Of a stretch of DNA of 64,000 nt, positions 1 through 11,225 are shown one piece after another. Numbering within the stretch: the stretch's first letter is position 1; the number at the start of each line of letters is the position of its first letter. The notes under the pieces were generated by a model, which did not search any database, was not told the origin of the DNA, and saw nothing but the letters and a program-made list of their open reading frames with translations. The DNA comes from Peromyscus leucopus. Its lineage: Eukaryota > Chordata > Mammalia > Rodentia > Cricetidae. The translations under genes were made by a program, and so were the position numbers. The stretch is taken from NCBI RefSeq assembly GCF_004664715.2, contig NC_051083.1, forward strand, positions 96,793,161-96,857,160, in the 5' to 3' direction.

Positions 1-74
1 GGCTACTGTATTTGAAAGCTACTTGTAGGAATAACTTGGATTGTACCATAGTTCCCTTTCTTCAGAGAGATGGG

Positions 75-930
<856 letters not shown>

Positions 931-958
931 CTTCTCTTCTCTTCTCTTCTCTTCTCTT

Positions 959-1013
<55 letters not shown>
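931..1013. repeat. (CTTCT)n / (CT)n microsatellite
   Basis: A pentanucleotide CTTCT run (931-966) continues as a pure CT run to about 1013. The 255-residue frame at 882-1649 is kept open by this tract (Leu-Ser repeats) and runs on into a SINE-like repeat, so it is not a gene. Confidence 0.95.
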
Positions 1014-1017
<4 letters not shown>

Positions 1018-1355
1018 GTGTGTGTGTTCCCATGTGTGTGAGTATGTGCCTGGGTACATGGTCATTCAGATCTGTATGGTATGTGTATAGGCCTGAGGCT
1101 TTTTATGGAATCTCCCTTGATTGCTATCCACCTTATATATTGAGGCATGGTCTTTCACTGAACCCAGAACTTTCGAGCACGGCAAGTATATTTAGCCAAC
1201 TAGTCCTGGCGATCCCCTGCCTTCACCTTCTGAGAATTGAGATTATACATGGACTGCCACGCCTGACCAGCACTTATGTGGATTCTAGGGATCTAAACTC
1301 CAGTCCTCATGATTGCATGGCAAGTGTTTTACTTACTAAGCTACCACCCCAACCC
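1014..1355 (-). mobile_element. Old rodent SINE-type repeat (B4/RSINE-like)
   Basis: After a short TG-rich stretch the sequence has the usual words of an old rodent repeat read antisense: a 'tctttcactgaacccagaac' type block, a diverged 'gagattatacatggactgccacgcctgac' B1-like core, and an ending with 'aactccagtcctcatgattgcatggcaagtg' followed by a diverged 'actaagctaccaccccaaccc'. The same layout recurs at 30590-30940. The family name is from memory and uncertain. Confidence 0.5.
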
Positions 1356-1447
1356 ATCTATCACCGTTTTGCACTCCATGTCCCAAAGAGAAAGACCTGC
1401 CTCATTTGTCGGTCTTTCCCCATCATTTGTGGAAAAAAAAAAAAAAA

Positions 1448-1489
1448 CCTTAGAAAGAGAATAGGAAACCTTAGAAAGAGAATAGGAAG
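1448..1489. repeat. 21-bp direct duplication
   Basis: Two adjacent 21-bp units (1448-1468 and 1469-1489) built on ccttagaaagagaatagga differ only at the last base. They follow an A-run (about 1433-1447), so slippage near a poly(A) tract is the simplest origin. Confidence 0.9.
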
Positions 1490-1490
1490 A

Positions 1491-2260
1491 TTTTCCATGG
1501 TGTCAAGTTCCGTTCTGTATGTGTGCTTTGGTTCATCTATGCATGTAGTCTTGGAAACACAGGTGCCTTTTGACTACTGCAGTGGCCTGATTATTACTGC
1601 TTGTGAACAGAGTCTCCTCTGCTGTCAACTCCCGCCTCCCTCTCTGTAGTAGCTATCCCTCAGGTGCAGCACTAGAGAACGAAAGTACCAGAGTCCTGGG
1701 GTGCTTTTCCACATGAGTGTTAGTTTTCCCATCTGTGCTGTCATCTGTGACTACCAGAACTTGATCTTCGAATGTGTATAAGCAGGTTAGTGGAACAAAA
1801 TCTCACACACAAAATCCAACTGATTTATTGTTACTTATGTAAGCTGGATCATTGAGGTTGTGAATTTCATACTGTTACAGGGGGCTGGTTTAGGAAACTC
1901 AGGGATATAAGAGATAGAATATTCTGGCTATATGATATAGCATAAAAATTTGCAGTGGTGTATACTGCCCCTGTGAGGGAAATCCAATGGACAGATAACC
2001 TAGCCACAGACATCACCAGGCTTTTCTATCTCCCCTTTCCTGCCCAATAAACATGGCTTATGTCTTAGAGCTTACATATTATTAGCTTCTTACCAAGGAT
2101 ACTTAACAGATGCTACAGGTAAACCAGGAACAGATGTCTGGAAAGAGGCCAGCAAGGGAAAGAGGTGGGAAAATGTATGTAAAATTACCTTGAACGTCAG
2201 TGTTATAGCAATAAGCACTAAGGTAGTTTGACACCAGTGAAACGCAGACCCACATTAATA
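1491..2260. other. Single-copy sequence, nothing recognised
   Basis: No repeat, RNA gene or coding exon is recognised between the 21-bp duplication and the B2 element. Base composition is ordinary for the window. Confidence 0.5.
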
Positions 2261-2271
2261 CTTTCTTTTTT

Positions 2272-2430
2272 TTAATTTATTTATTTATTATGTATACAGC
2301 ATGTATGATCAGAAGAGGGCACCAGATCTCATTACAGATGGTTGTGAGCCACCATGTGGTTGCTGGGAATTGAACTCAGGACCTCTGGAAGAGCAGTCGG
2401 TGCTCTTAACCTCTATTTCTCCAGCTCCAC
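2272..2430 (-). mobile_element. B2 SINE, antisense
   Basis: Reverse complement of a B2 element: the 3' AT-rich tail gives atttatttattatgtataca, then the conserved body with gaagagggcaccagatctca and gtgagccaccatgtggttgc, then the tRNA-derived head with gaagagcagtcggtgctctt. It ends near a degraded 'ccagctcc'. Part of the variable 3' body is missing. Confidence 0.9.
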
Positions 2431-2504
2431 ATTAACACTTTCAACTATGTTATGAGCAGGTACTTTCAGGTTGCTAGGATTATGTGATTTTTTTTTTTGT
2501 AGAT

Positions 2505-2625
2505 ACTAATTATATTTTTTTCATTTTTACTTATTTTTATTTAATTAACATTTTTTCACTTATTTTACATAATGACCACAGTTTTGCCTTCTTCCTCTCC
2601 TCCTGTTCCCACCCCCACTTTGAGC
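2505..2625 (-). mobile_element. L1/Lx 3' end fragment, antisense
   Basis: T-rich sequence leads into 'ttacataatgaccacagttttgccttcttcctctcc', a diverged form of the antisense rodent L1 3' UTR. The well preserved L1 at 11.2 kb has the same order of poly-T, 'ttttacatatcagccac' and C/T-rich sequence. It is short and truncated. Confidence 0.5.
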
Positions 2626-2863
2626 ATAGTTCTTCTGTCCATACTTGAGGAGCATTATGGATAGTTTAGCATACTAGTTTCTTTTCACTTGGGTTTCTTT
2701 TTATTTAAGATGGCCACTAAGCTTGCTTTTTCCCTATATTAAATAGCTGTACCCACTGTCAGAGGTTTGTTTTTCCAAGTTGATGCAAGGGAAGCTAATA
2801 GGAAAGTCTAGGAAAGAAGAGAATTGGAAAGTTGGAGTCACTAAACAGAAGTTTGCTGAGGAT

Positions 2864-3198
2864 ATCGTTCTGTATGAATAAAACACTGATTGGTCAGTGG
2901 CCAGGCAGGAAGTAGGTGGGACAGAGAGAGAGGAGAATTCTGGGAAGTGGAAGGCTGAGTGAGGGAGACACTGCCAGCTGCCGCCATGACAAGCAACATG
3001 TGAAGATGCCAGTAAGCCACGTGGCAAGGTATAGATTTATAGAAATGGGTTAATTTAAGATATAAGAACAGTTAGCAAGAAGCTTGCCACGGCCATACAG
3101 TTTGTAAATAATATAAGCATCTGTGTGTTTATTTTATAAGTGGGCTGTTGGACTGCCCGGGGGCTCGGCGGGACCTGGAGCGAAACTCTCCAGCTACA
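2864..3198 (+). mobile_element. Solo LTR, ERV2-type, with perfect 6-bp TSD
   Basis: A 335-bp LTR begins tgctgagg and ends cagctaca. It is flanked by a perfect 6-bp duplication gaagtt at 2858-2863 and 3199-3204. The body shares long blocks with the copy at 17102-17487, for example ggccaggcaggaagtaggtg and the block around gggttaatttaagatataag. A 6-bp TSD is typical of ERV2/ERVK-class integration. No internal retroviral sequence is attached, so this is a solo LTR left by LTR-LTR recombination. The plus-strand orientation is assigned by alignment with the other copies. Confidence 0.88.
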
Positions 3199-3204
3199 GA
3201 AGTT

Positions 3205-3860
3205 GGATTTGTCTGTTCAGTAAGAGCCATATATTTTGCCAGCAGCCCATGCTTACCTGCATACTCTGTCCTAGAGGTACTGAGTTTTAGTGATCAATAC
3301 TTACCTTCTTCTAGGAGCTTCTGCTTTCAGCATGTTAGACAAGTATGTTCATGGCTGATATCATCCCACCCTGATGACTGCACCCATGGGTGAGGGCTGG
3401 GCTAGACAGTAGGATAGTAGACAGCTCTCAATTGCATTGGTATTGCTGCTCTAGAGCTTTTGTGGGAGGATGCTTTTCAACATTAGTCACCTCTATGTGA
3501 CCCTGTCTCTAAGCTTTTGTCTCTGCCACTGCCATACTGCTATGTCTGTACAACATAGCCTTCTCACTTACTGATCTAAATTTCACTCTGTAACCTCATC
3601 TATTATTGTTAACAAGGGCTACCCCAGCTGACCTGCTCAACTTGGGAGACAGAGGGAAGCCTTGATGGATGGGGTGCAGAGAGAGCTGCATAAGGAGTTG
3701 AGGCAAGATGGGATTTCTGCTGAGTGTCTACTGTTGGCTGGACACTCCTGGGCACTTTTCATGTCTATATTCAGTTGCTGTTGGTCAAAGAAAGCAGTCA
3801 GCCTTGAAAGGTGGGATGCTCATTTGTTTTTCCTATAATAAGTGGAATAAGATGACATAG
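3205..3860. other. Single-copy sequence, nothing recognised
   Basis: Ordinary composition and no recognised repeat. The short frame at 3148-3393 starts inside the LTR and is not supported as coding. Confidence 0.45.
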
Positions 3861-3864
3861 GGGA

Positions 3865-3975
3865 GGGATTATTTCATGAGTAAGGACTCTGTGATCAAAC
3901 AAGCATATGACCTTAAACAAGCCACTGTTCTCCAGTTTACTCCTTTGTAAAATGTCCAGGTAGTCTTTGCTCAGT
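3865..3975 (+). mobile_element. MIR SINE fragment
   Basis: The order 'ggactctgtgatcaaa', 'atgaccttaaacaagccact' and 'tttgtaaaatg' follows the MIR core (total-sequence words: tgaccttgggcaagt...ctgtaaaatgg). It is strongly diverged, as expected of this ancient family. Confidence 0.5.
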
Positions 3976-4049
3976 TATCACATGTACTTGTTCTTATATA
4001 AGCGATAGAGATTAACATGCCTATAAAAGCATAAAATCTCATGCACTAT

Positions 4050-4245
4050 CATGCAAGGCAATTAGAGTATTGCTTAAGAATCAGAATGCAGATGGGCTGT
4101 GGGATCTTATATCTTAACTTGGCAATTTACTGCTTGTATATGACCTTGGGCAAGTCATTTATCCTCTTTTGCATAAGTTTTCACATCTGTGCAATGAGGA
4201 TATTGAAAGTCATGGTTCTTTGGGTTTTTCTAAAGAAAGATTAGA
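4050..4245 (+). mobile_element. MIR SINE
   Basis: A clear MIR core: 'tatgaccttgggcaagtcat' followed by 'ttcacatctgtgcaatgagg'. The 67-residue open frame across it is incidental. Confidence 0.7.
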
Positions 4246-4840
4246 TCATATGTCAAAATGTTAAGAAAAGCATGGGAACACAAAAATATGTTAGGTACTG
4301 AATATTTCAGTCCCGTCTTTTCTCATAGCCACTCCTTCCACACTAATAATCTTTAATGCAGCAGAACATAGTTAATACTACAAGTTCATGTACATGGCAT
4401 ATAACTCTTTTTACCCTATGACATAACATATATCTTGATCCTAGAACATGCATGTCACATAGTTCCCATCCAAGAAAGCAGGTTGGAAGTTCAATACTCA
4501 TTTTTTCTCTAGCAGATAAGAGAGAGGCCTTGTTAAAGCTGATGAGCTCTGATATTTGCTAACTTTTTTACAAGCACAAGTCCTATATTAAATGAGATAT
4601 ACTTGTGTAAGGAGGTGGAGATGGAGCTATTCCACTCATCTGTATTTATTGACCTAATGGTATGTCATGTATGCTTTACAAAGAAGACTAATATTCAGTC
4701 CCTGACCTTAGAGATTTGAGCATTTAGTGGGATATATAAGGCACACACTCAAACTTACATTTTGATAATGTAAAGATAGAATTATAGGCTGGATGAATAT
4801 AGATCTAAAGGCTGGATGAATATCGAAGTTATTACACTAA
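4246..4840. other. Single-copy sequence with a small direct repeat
   Basis: No repeat family is recognised. Two copies of aggctggatgaatat lie about 20 bp apart near 4786-4825, a local duplication. Confidence 0.4.
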
Positions 4841-4844
4841 GATA

Positions 4845-5060
4845 TGAAACACAGACTCAGAAAAACAAATACTACATGTTCACTCTATATACAGATCCTA
4901 ACACTTAATGTTTGCCGATGTGTACCTGGGGGTGTGAGTGTGGGTATAGGTCATGCAACTGGAAAGTAGGGGAAGGGAATTATGGAAGGAGGTAAAGGCA
5001 ATAGAATACATGTGACAAAGTAGAAAAAGAAGCTACTAGGAATGGAAGGGTACAAAATGC
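4845..5060 (+). mobile_element. Lx/L1 3' end fragment (ORF2 end and 3' UTR)
   Basis: The sequence around 'gacacagactcagaaaaaca' type words, then 'ctacatgttcactct' and 'gtataggtcatgcaactgga', then a purine-rich stretch, matches the end of rodent L1 ORF2 and its 3' UTR. It is 5' truncated and lacks a clear poly(A) tail. Confidence 0.6.
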
Positions 5061-6475
5061 TTATGAAATATAATACTTTGCAAACTAATTTTAAGATGAT
5101 TAACAACAGTCTCCATGTATTCTTTATAACCTGAGAGGCCTAGGTACATGCCAATGCTGGCAGTTTTTGTACAAGGTGTGCAAATTGTGAAGTGCTGTAG
5201 TAAATAGAAAATGGAGGAATCATTACTTGCTGAGGGCATCACAGAGGCATCTAAGCATGAGGATTGAGAGCAAATGGCACCAGTTAAATTCTGAGCTGAA
5301 GACACACACACAGAGTATAAATGGTGAGTGCCTTGTGTTGGCTTTCATTTTGTGTATACATAGGGTCCTGCTGAAGCATAACAGAGCTAGAAAGATCTGG
5401 TAGAATTAGGCAAAAATCGTGAGCTACAAAGTTGAGCTTATTTAATAAGGAATGTGGGAGCCATGGGGAATTTTGTAACAGACAAATTGCATTAGCAAAC
5501 TTTCTTCTTTGAGGGCGTTCTGACAACTGGGCATAAGAAACACCAACTTCTCTGGCCACCTGAAGGGGACCATTCCTGCAAAAAAAAAAAAAAAAAAAGT
5601 ATTTTTTCTTTCCTGAGATACACAGTGGTTGCTTGTTCATTTCAATAAATATATACAAATGAAAACCCTCTTTGCCTGCCAGAATCCCTTTAGAAAAAAC
5701 AGGTTATATCCAATTTTTTTCCTTTCTCCACGTACTCTATTCTCAAGTAGCTCTAGAAGGCTTTCTCCCTGGGAATATTATAGTAACTATTTTTGTCAAG
5801 ATCTTTAGTGACATCCATTGACTTATACAATGTTTTTATTTCTCCCTTCTTTTCCTTAAGTCTCTTCTCATTTTCTGAGTTCTGTGTGCCCAGGCTTTCA
5901 GTGTGATTGCCTCTTCTATAGCCAATCTCTAAATGTTGAAAGACCCATGTCCTCTACAGATCTTTATCAGTACTTGCCCTTAGTGCTTTCAACCACTTCT
6001 GTGGTTTGAAAATTGTCTAAAAGACGAAAAATGGAAGTGGGCAAAAATGTAGACAATAGTCATTTAAGCTGTTTGCCTACTTCTGATTTTGTCCATTTCT
6101 ATTATTATTAATTGCTATCATAACTATCACTAACTGAAAGGACCACAATGAATTCACTACATTATCTCCAGAATGAAGTTTCCAATCATACATCATAAAA
6201 TATTACTCATGTATTTCACACAATAGCTTTCTGTTGGACTTTTAATAAAAGTGAAACTCCTTTTGATGGTTTACAAGGGTTTTACAGAATCCAGCTTTGT
6301 CTCTCCTCTGGTTTGTCATGTACCATACCCTTCATACTAGCCATAGCCTCAGCTCTTTGTCTTCTCTGTTCCAGTAATAAGTCACCAGATCTAGTCCTAG
6401 ATCTTTCTGTGTGATGGGATTCTGTCATTATGTCTCAGCATAGATTGCACTTCCTCTGGAAGTCTTTTCTAAAAT
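5061..6475. other. Single-copy sequence with a poly(A) run
   Basis: Apart from an A-run at about 5580-5598, I recognise no repeat or gene. The 91- and 124-residue minus-strand frames here have no recognisable domain, and the longer one reads through the A-run as poly-Phe. Confidence 0.45.
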
Positions 6476-6479
6476 AATC

Positions 6480-6715
6480 TCCTTTCCTTGTTGTCATTTT
6501 CTTTTTAAATTATTCACGTATTTTCTTCATAGTGCTGATAGCCATTAAATTATCTTCTTCTTGAACTATTTGCTCTCGCTTCTCCAACACACATAGAACT
6601 AGAAAGTAAGCTTCATTAGAGCATGATTGACAACTGTGTTTCCCAAGCCTGCAACAGTGACCTGTATGTGGCAGGCACACAATAAATATGCATTGAATGA
6701 ATGTTGAGCAAATTA
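6480..6715 (+). mobile_element. L2 LINE 3' end
   Basis: The end 'ggcaggcacacaataaatat' followed by 'gcattgaatgaatg' is the hallmark of the L2 3' terminus. Upstream 'gaactagaaagtaagcttca' fits the preceding L2 words. Old and diverged. Confidence 0.65.
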
Positions 6716-8480
6716 ATTGGTAACAGAGAGATTTACTGCAGAAATACAGACAACAGGCACTAAAGCATTTAATTAAATTGGTGGCAGTCAGAAGCAAAAT
6801 GAAGGAGAAAAAAATCAATATTAGACTAATCATACCAAGGTTTCAACTAAAGGTACTTAGTCCTACAAACAATGGAAGACTCTTCCCAGGTCACCATTTC
6901 TATTACAAAGTATCAGAACTGGCAACACAAATCAATAATGTGCTAAGTAATTATCTTTTCATTCATCAAAATGCAACAAACTAAAGAAACAGTAGTTTAA
7001 TACAGGTTGCTAACTGGAACCTATTGGAGAGAAAGGAAGAAACAACCACTGTCTGTCTCCGGAATATATGGTTCTATTCATTCTTGCCATTAAAATAAAG
7101 AGGTTTCTGAGAGGAATCAGTAGTGGATGGGAAGGGATATTGGGAAAGGAAATTGGCAGGTTTGATATAGAATGTGTAGAATTTTATTCATTCCCTGGAA
7201 TGCCGAACAGACAATTTTTGTTTGGGTGTAGAAGTCTGCAGGAAAGATGGAGGCTAGAGATTATGGATATCATCAGCACAAAGAAGTGAGCTCAAAGCAA
7301 CAGGAATAGGATTCTGTGAGGACTACAACCCACTTGAAGGGAATAATAGGTAATCCTTATTTGAAGGAGTTTACTTACTATATCCTTTAGCTCCCAGAAA
7401 ATACTAGAAAGGATTACAATAATCTTCCATTTCCCCAGCTTCTCCCTCACAGTTCACACTCTCCCTTGAGCAACCATGCGGATCTTTTCCCATGCAGACG
7501 GCCCTGAGTGTGGGCTCTGAGGAAGCATTTGGTCCTCCTTGCCACTGACCTCTGAAAATATGCCTTTCACTATTCACAGGGACAAATATCAAGATAGGCA
7601 GATGAGCCTGCCTCTCAGTAGCCTTGCATTCTTTGATGAGATGAGAAAAGCCTAGCTGTAAAGTTCTTAGTGCTACTTTACTTTCCCACCACAAATACAC
7701 ATTCTGAAACTTGAAACACATCAGAATGAATGTAGTCAGCAGCAACTGCATCAACAGTTTCACCCAGACATCTAAAGCTGTTTGTAAAGCTGATTTATTC
7801 CCTAATGTTGTCAGTTGACATACTGCCATTTTAATTTTTACTCCCTGCCAGCCTGTGGCTCTCCCAGTGAAAGAGCTCATCTGAGTACGTGGCAGAGCTG
7901 AGCGAGGCCCTCAGATCTCTAGATGCAGCTCCCATGTTCAGAAGGCAGCGTTGGCAGCTAACACATTCTTCTACTCCATCCTCTTTCTTTGGCAGAAAGC
8001 ATGGCCTCATCCTCCATGCTGGCCTTTATCCTGGACTGGTGGGAGCCAGGAGCCCATCACAACTGATTGTTTAGATTCTGTTGGCAAATGGGCATCAACC
8101 AGTGTCAGGGTTTGTGCGGTGAGTAAAGAATAGGGTTCCTAATGAGGACATGCCATTGCTTGGTTTCAATTCAAGGGCTCATTTGTCCCATGTCTATGTC
8201 TAGCTACCATAAGGTAAAACAGATGGTTGTGGTGGGACGGAAGAGGTTGCTATAAAATAGACTTTGGACAAAACGGCAAGTGGTCCACTGCTCTCAGGTG
8301 CTGCAAGAGATTAACTAGAACGTAGTTACGGGCCTTGGGTTTGACCTGGAGAGAATGCAGTGTTTGGGGGAGCTTTCACTATCTGAATTAGAAATTGCAG
8401 TCTCAAACTGGACTTTGAGAACATTCTACTTCCACTGGAGGGAGGGAGCGTGGATGTTCTATTGGAGCAGTAACTAATTT
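6716..8480. other. Single-copy sequence, no supported gene
   Basis: A 158-residue minus-strand frame (7404-7880) is the longest here. It has no recognisable domain, and I see no evidence of an initiator context or splice structure, so it is left uncalled. No repeats are recognised. Confidence 0.45.
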
Positions 8481-8484
8481 AAAA

Positions 8485-8570
8485 CTTGTTCACCTTTGCA
8501 TCCTTAGGGCCTGTAATAAAGTCTTGAGAATAGTATATGTCCAATAAACATGTATTGAATGTGAGAATGG
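8485..8570 (+). mobile_element. L2 LINE 3' end fragment
   Basis: 'caataaacatgtattgaatg' near 8540-8560 is an L2-type 3' end. Confidence 0.45.
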
Positions 8571-8898
8571 ATTTTAAAATGCAGTCTCAGTAATCACCTT
8601 GATAAACTCAGCTTGTCTAGTGGAAGGCTTTTCTAGCATTCCCTGGAAGAACTTAAAGCTCCACAGGCCCACTTTCAGTGGTATTGTGCCCATTTTCTTC
8701 CTTTTTGTTTGTTTTGTTTTCCTTTACATATAATCTTAGATATCAAACATCTTGAGTTATTTTCCTCTTCAGCTAAATAATGATACGACCATTCCTACTT
8801 TCCCTGTCACTGAGTTGCCACACTCAGTGCTTCTAACCAACATGGATTCCATTTCCTTGTTGGTCTCTGCTTAGTGTGACATCAGTAGGTTTTATGAA

Positions 8899-8906
8899 GT
8901 GTGTGT

Positions 8907-8956
<50 letters not shown>
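8899..8956. repeat. (GT)n microsatellite
   Basis: Nearly pure GT run with one ct interruption near its start. It directly precedes a SINE-like block, as often happens in old rodent SINEs. Confidence 0.95.
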
Positions 8957-8962
<6 letters not shown>

Positions 8963-9080
8963 TGTAGACGTGGTCTCATGTAACCCAGGCTGTCTTAAAA
9001 CTTGCTATACAGCTGAGACTGGCCTTAACCTCCTGATTCTTCTACGTACACCCAGTGCCACTATCACCATTAGTCAGAAA
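8957..9080 (-). mobile_element. Old B1-related SINE, antisense
   Basis: 'gtggtctcatgtaacccagg', 'actggccttaacctcctgat' and 'gtgccactatcacca' line up with the antisense B1 order (gtttctctgtg...gaactcac...cctcctg...gtgccaccac). It is heavily diverged. Confidence 0.55.
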
Positions 9081-9639
9081 AATACTCTTTTTGGTAACTA
9101 GATCTTAAATTGGAACTATAGTTGAGCTCTCTAGTTTAAGGCAATGGTTGTCTTTCCAAAAACACACAGATGCCAAGTTCAATTACTCTTACCTCCTCCC
9201 AGGTCATTATAATACAAGGAAGAGAAAGCTGGGAGATGAACAGGTCCCTTGCTAGTGACCATGTTTCCACTCGCCTTTGAAGGAGACACTGAAAGCAGCA
9301 ACGACCTAATCTCCTGTCTTTGCCTTAACCTAATTCATGGGCCGTATTCACGCATGGCAGCTCCTCTCTCAGCTTCTCCCACTATCCCCAAAAATTACAA
9401 AGGCAGGGAAATGAAAATTAAATTAAAATGCTCATAGAATAAAATAACAGGCCAAATGTTAGCAGCTATGAACAAAATATGGGAATGGAATATAGGTGAA
9501 TACGTCACTTAGGGCAAACACTGAAATGCAAGGTACTCAGAAAATGCTGTGTTCAGATATATAGCACAAAGCAACCAAGTGCCATATTATTAGATAATAT
9601 AGGATAATACTCAAATTTTCTTTTTTATTCCCTCTACCT

Positions 9640-9870
9640 CACTGTCTTAATAATGATGACAACTACTATTTACTGAGTCCTTCCTGTATGCCTAGATACT
9701 GTCTTAAACATCTTATGCTGATTACCTCACAACTCCATTAATTCTCAAGACGATTCCCACAGGCCAGGTGCAATTATGGTTATCAGTGCTTCAAACATAA
9801 TGAAATTCAGGTTCAGAATGGTGACTCTGTTTTCCTGGGTCATACCACTGCTGAGTATGAGAGAGATGTG
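9640..9870 (-). mobile_element. MIR SINE, antisense
   Basis: The antisense MIR order is present: 'tttactgagtccttcctgta', 'acctcacaactccattaatt', 'gaaattcaggttcagaatgg', then 'tcataccactgctgagtatg'. Confidence 0.6.
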
Positions 9871-10184
9871 ACTTTTTTTTTTCTAACCTCAACCAAATTT
9901 ATTCACCGATGTGCTGTCATAAGTACATTCCTTCTTTGGGCTCTTTTCTGTGAGTCCTAGTTTAATGAAATCTTAAGCCAATCGGATAATGACATGAAAA
10001 TTTTTCATAAAGTTTTGACTTCTACACAGATGGCTCTGGTCAAGCCCAGGACAAAAAATAAAACAAAAAGATGTGAAGGTAGAAAAGAAATTATTGGGAA
10101 AGGGATATGGATAGGAGAGGGAGGGAGATGAGAGAAGGTTGGGAAGAATTGTAGGGGTGGTTGTCTGTACCTGCCCCCCCACTG

Positions 10185-10392
10185 CCCATGGCTGAGACTG
10201 GGACTCCTTAAGAACTGGGATGAGTATCTGTGCACTCTCTTTTGGTGACCTTGTGGTCTTGAATGCTGGTGGTGTGGAACAAGGCAGAGTTCTCCAGAGA
10301 ACAGCTTTGGACCGCTCCGCACCCCTTCTGGATTCTGTGACCAACTCCTTGTTGTGAGTTAACCCCAAATAAATTCCTTTGAATCACAGACT
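10185..10392 (+). mobile_element. Possible LTR or retrotransposon tail, unassigned
   Basis: A G/C-richer block ends in 'gagttaaccccaaataaatt' with an AATAAA signal at about 10366, which is the usual look of a rodent LTR or retrotransposon 3' end. I could not find a TSD or assign a family. The overlapping minus-strand frames (9973-10368) have no recognised domain. Confidence 0.3.
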
Positions 10393-10426
10393 CCGTGGAA
10401 TTTCCTCATTAAAGAATAATAGAAAA

Positions 10427-10580
10427 GGCCCAGCGTTGATGGCACACGCCTTTATCCCAGCACTTGGGAGGCAGAGCCAGGCGGATCTTTGAGAGTTACT
10501 GGTCTACAGAGCGAAATCCAGGACAGGAACAAAAACTACACAGAGAAAACCTGTCTTGAAAAACAAAACAAAACAAAAAG
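10427..10580 (+). mobile_element. B1 SINE
   Basis: Sense B1 with 'gatggcacacgcctttatcc', 'cagcacttgggaggcagagc' and the end 'ctacacagagaaaacctgtc', followed by an (AAAAC)n tail. A TG microsatellite follows shortly after. Confidence 0.92.
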
Positions 10581-10598
10581 AGAATAATAAAGCATTTG

Positions 10599-10609
10599 TG
10601 AGTGTGAGT

Positions 10610-10651
<42 letters not shown>
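10599..10651. repeat. (TG)n microsatellite
   Basis: TG dinucleotide run, imperfect at its 5' end. Confidence 0.93.
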
Positions 10652-10653
<2 letters not shown>

Positions 10654-11205
10654 CTGTCAAAGGACAAGTTTAACCTTTAAAAATGTTTTTACAAAAGTTT
10701 TGCCTTCTTTCAATGAAGAAGGCATTTAATGATATCTACATCAGAAACGAACAAACAATGAGTCTATTGTGGTGTATTGAATCCTCTTACTAAATAAACT
10801 ATATTATATTCTTATGCTATGTACAGATAGAAATGGCTTTTATGGTGGTAATATGGGTATAATACAAGTATTCATATACACAATTATATTACATTCACCA
10901 GTGTTCTTCTGAAATGTTTGACATGTTATTGTACATAATCCCTTTGTAATTAAGCTGATGAGTATCTGACACTAGGACTTATGTATCTTCTTCTGTGAAG
11001 AAACTTTGAGATTAAAAAGTAAGCATGTGTCATCTCTAGGTATACTTGATGAAATGAACTGTGTTCAAGACATGTTGAGAAATAAATTTCTGTCACTGGT
11101 TCATGGGTGAATGACAGAATTGGGGCCATGGCAGGTTCTCAAAGCAAAGACTTCCAAAGCTCACTGGCTATCAGTGTCTGCCACTGCAGAAGGGAGAATT
11201 GAACG
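10652..11205. other. Single-copy sequence before the L1 insertion
   Basis: No repeat or gene is recognised. This is the left target flank of the L1 at 11226. Confidence 0.45.
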
Positions 11206-11210
11206 CTATG

Positions 11211-11225
11211 TAAGTCTATGATTCT
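11211..11225. repeat. Left target-site duplication of L1
   Basis: The sequence taagtctatgattct is identical to the right copy at 13441-13455. One further base (g) is shared on the left side. Confidence 0.97.

Noticed and set aside
7404..7880. 158-residue minus-strand frame
   Set aside because: Chance-length frame with no recognised motif, no detectable paralogous repeat and no exon boundaries.
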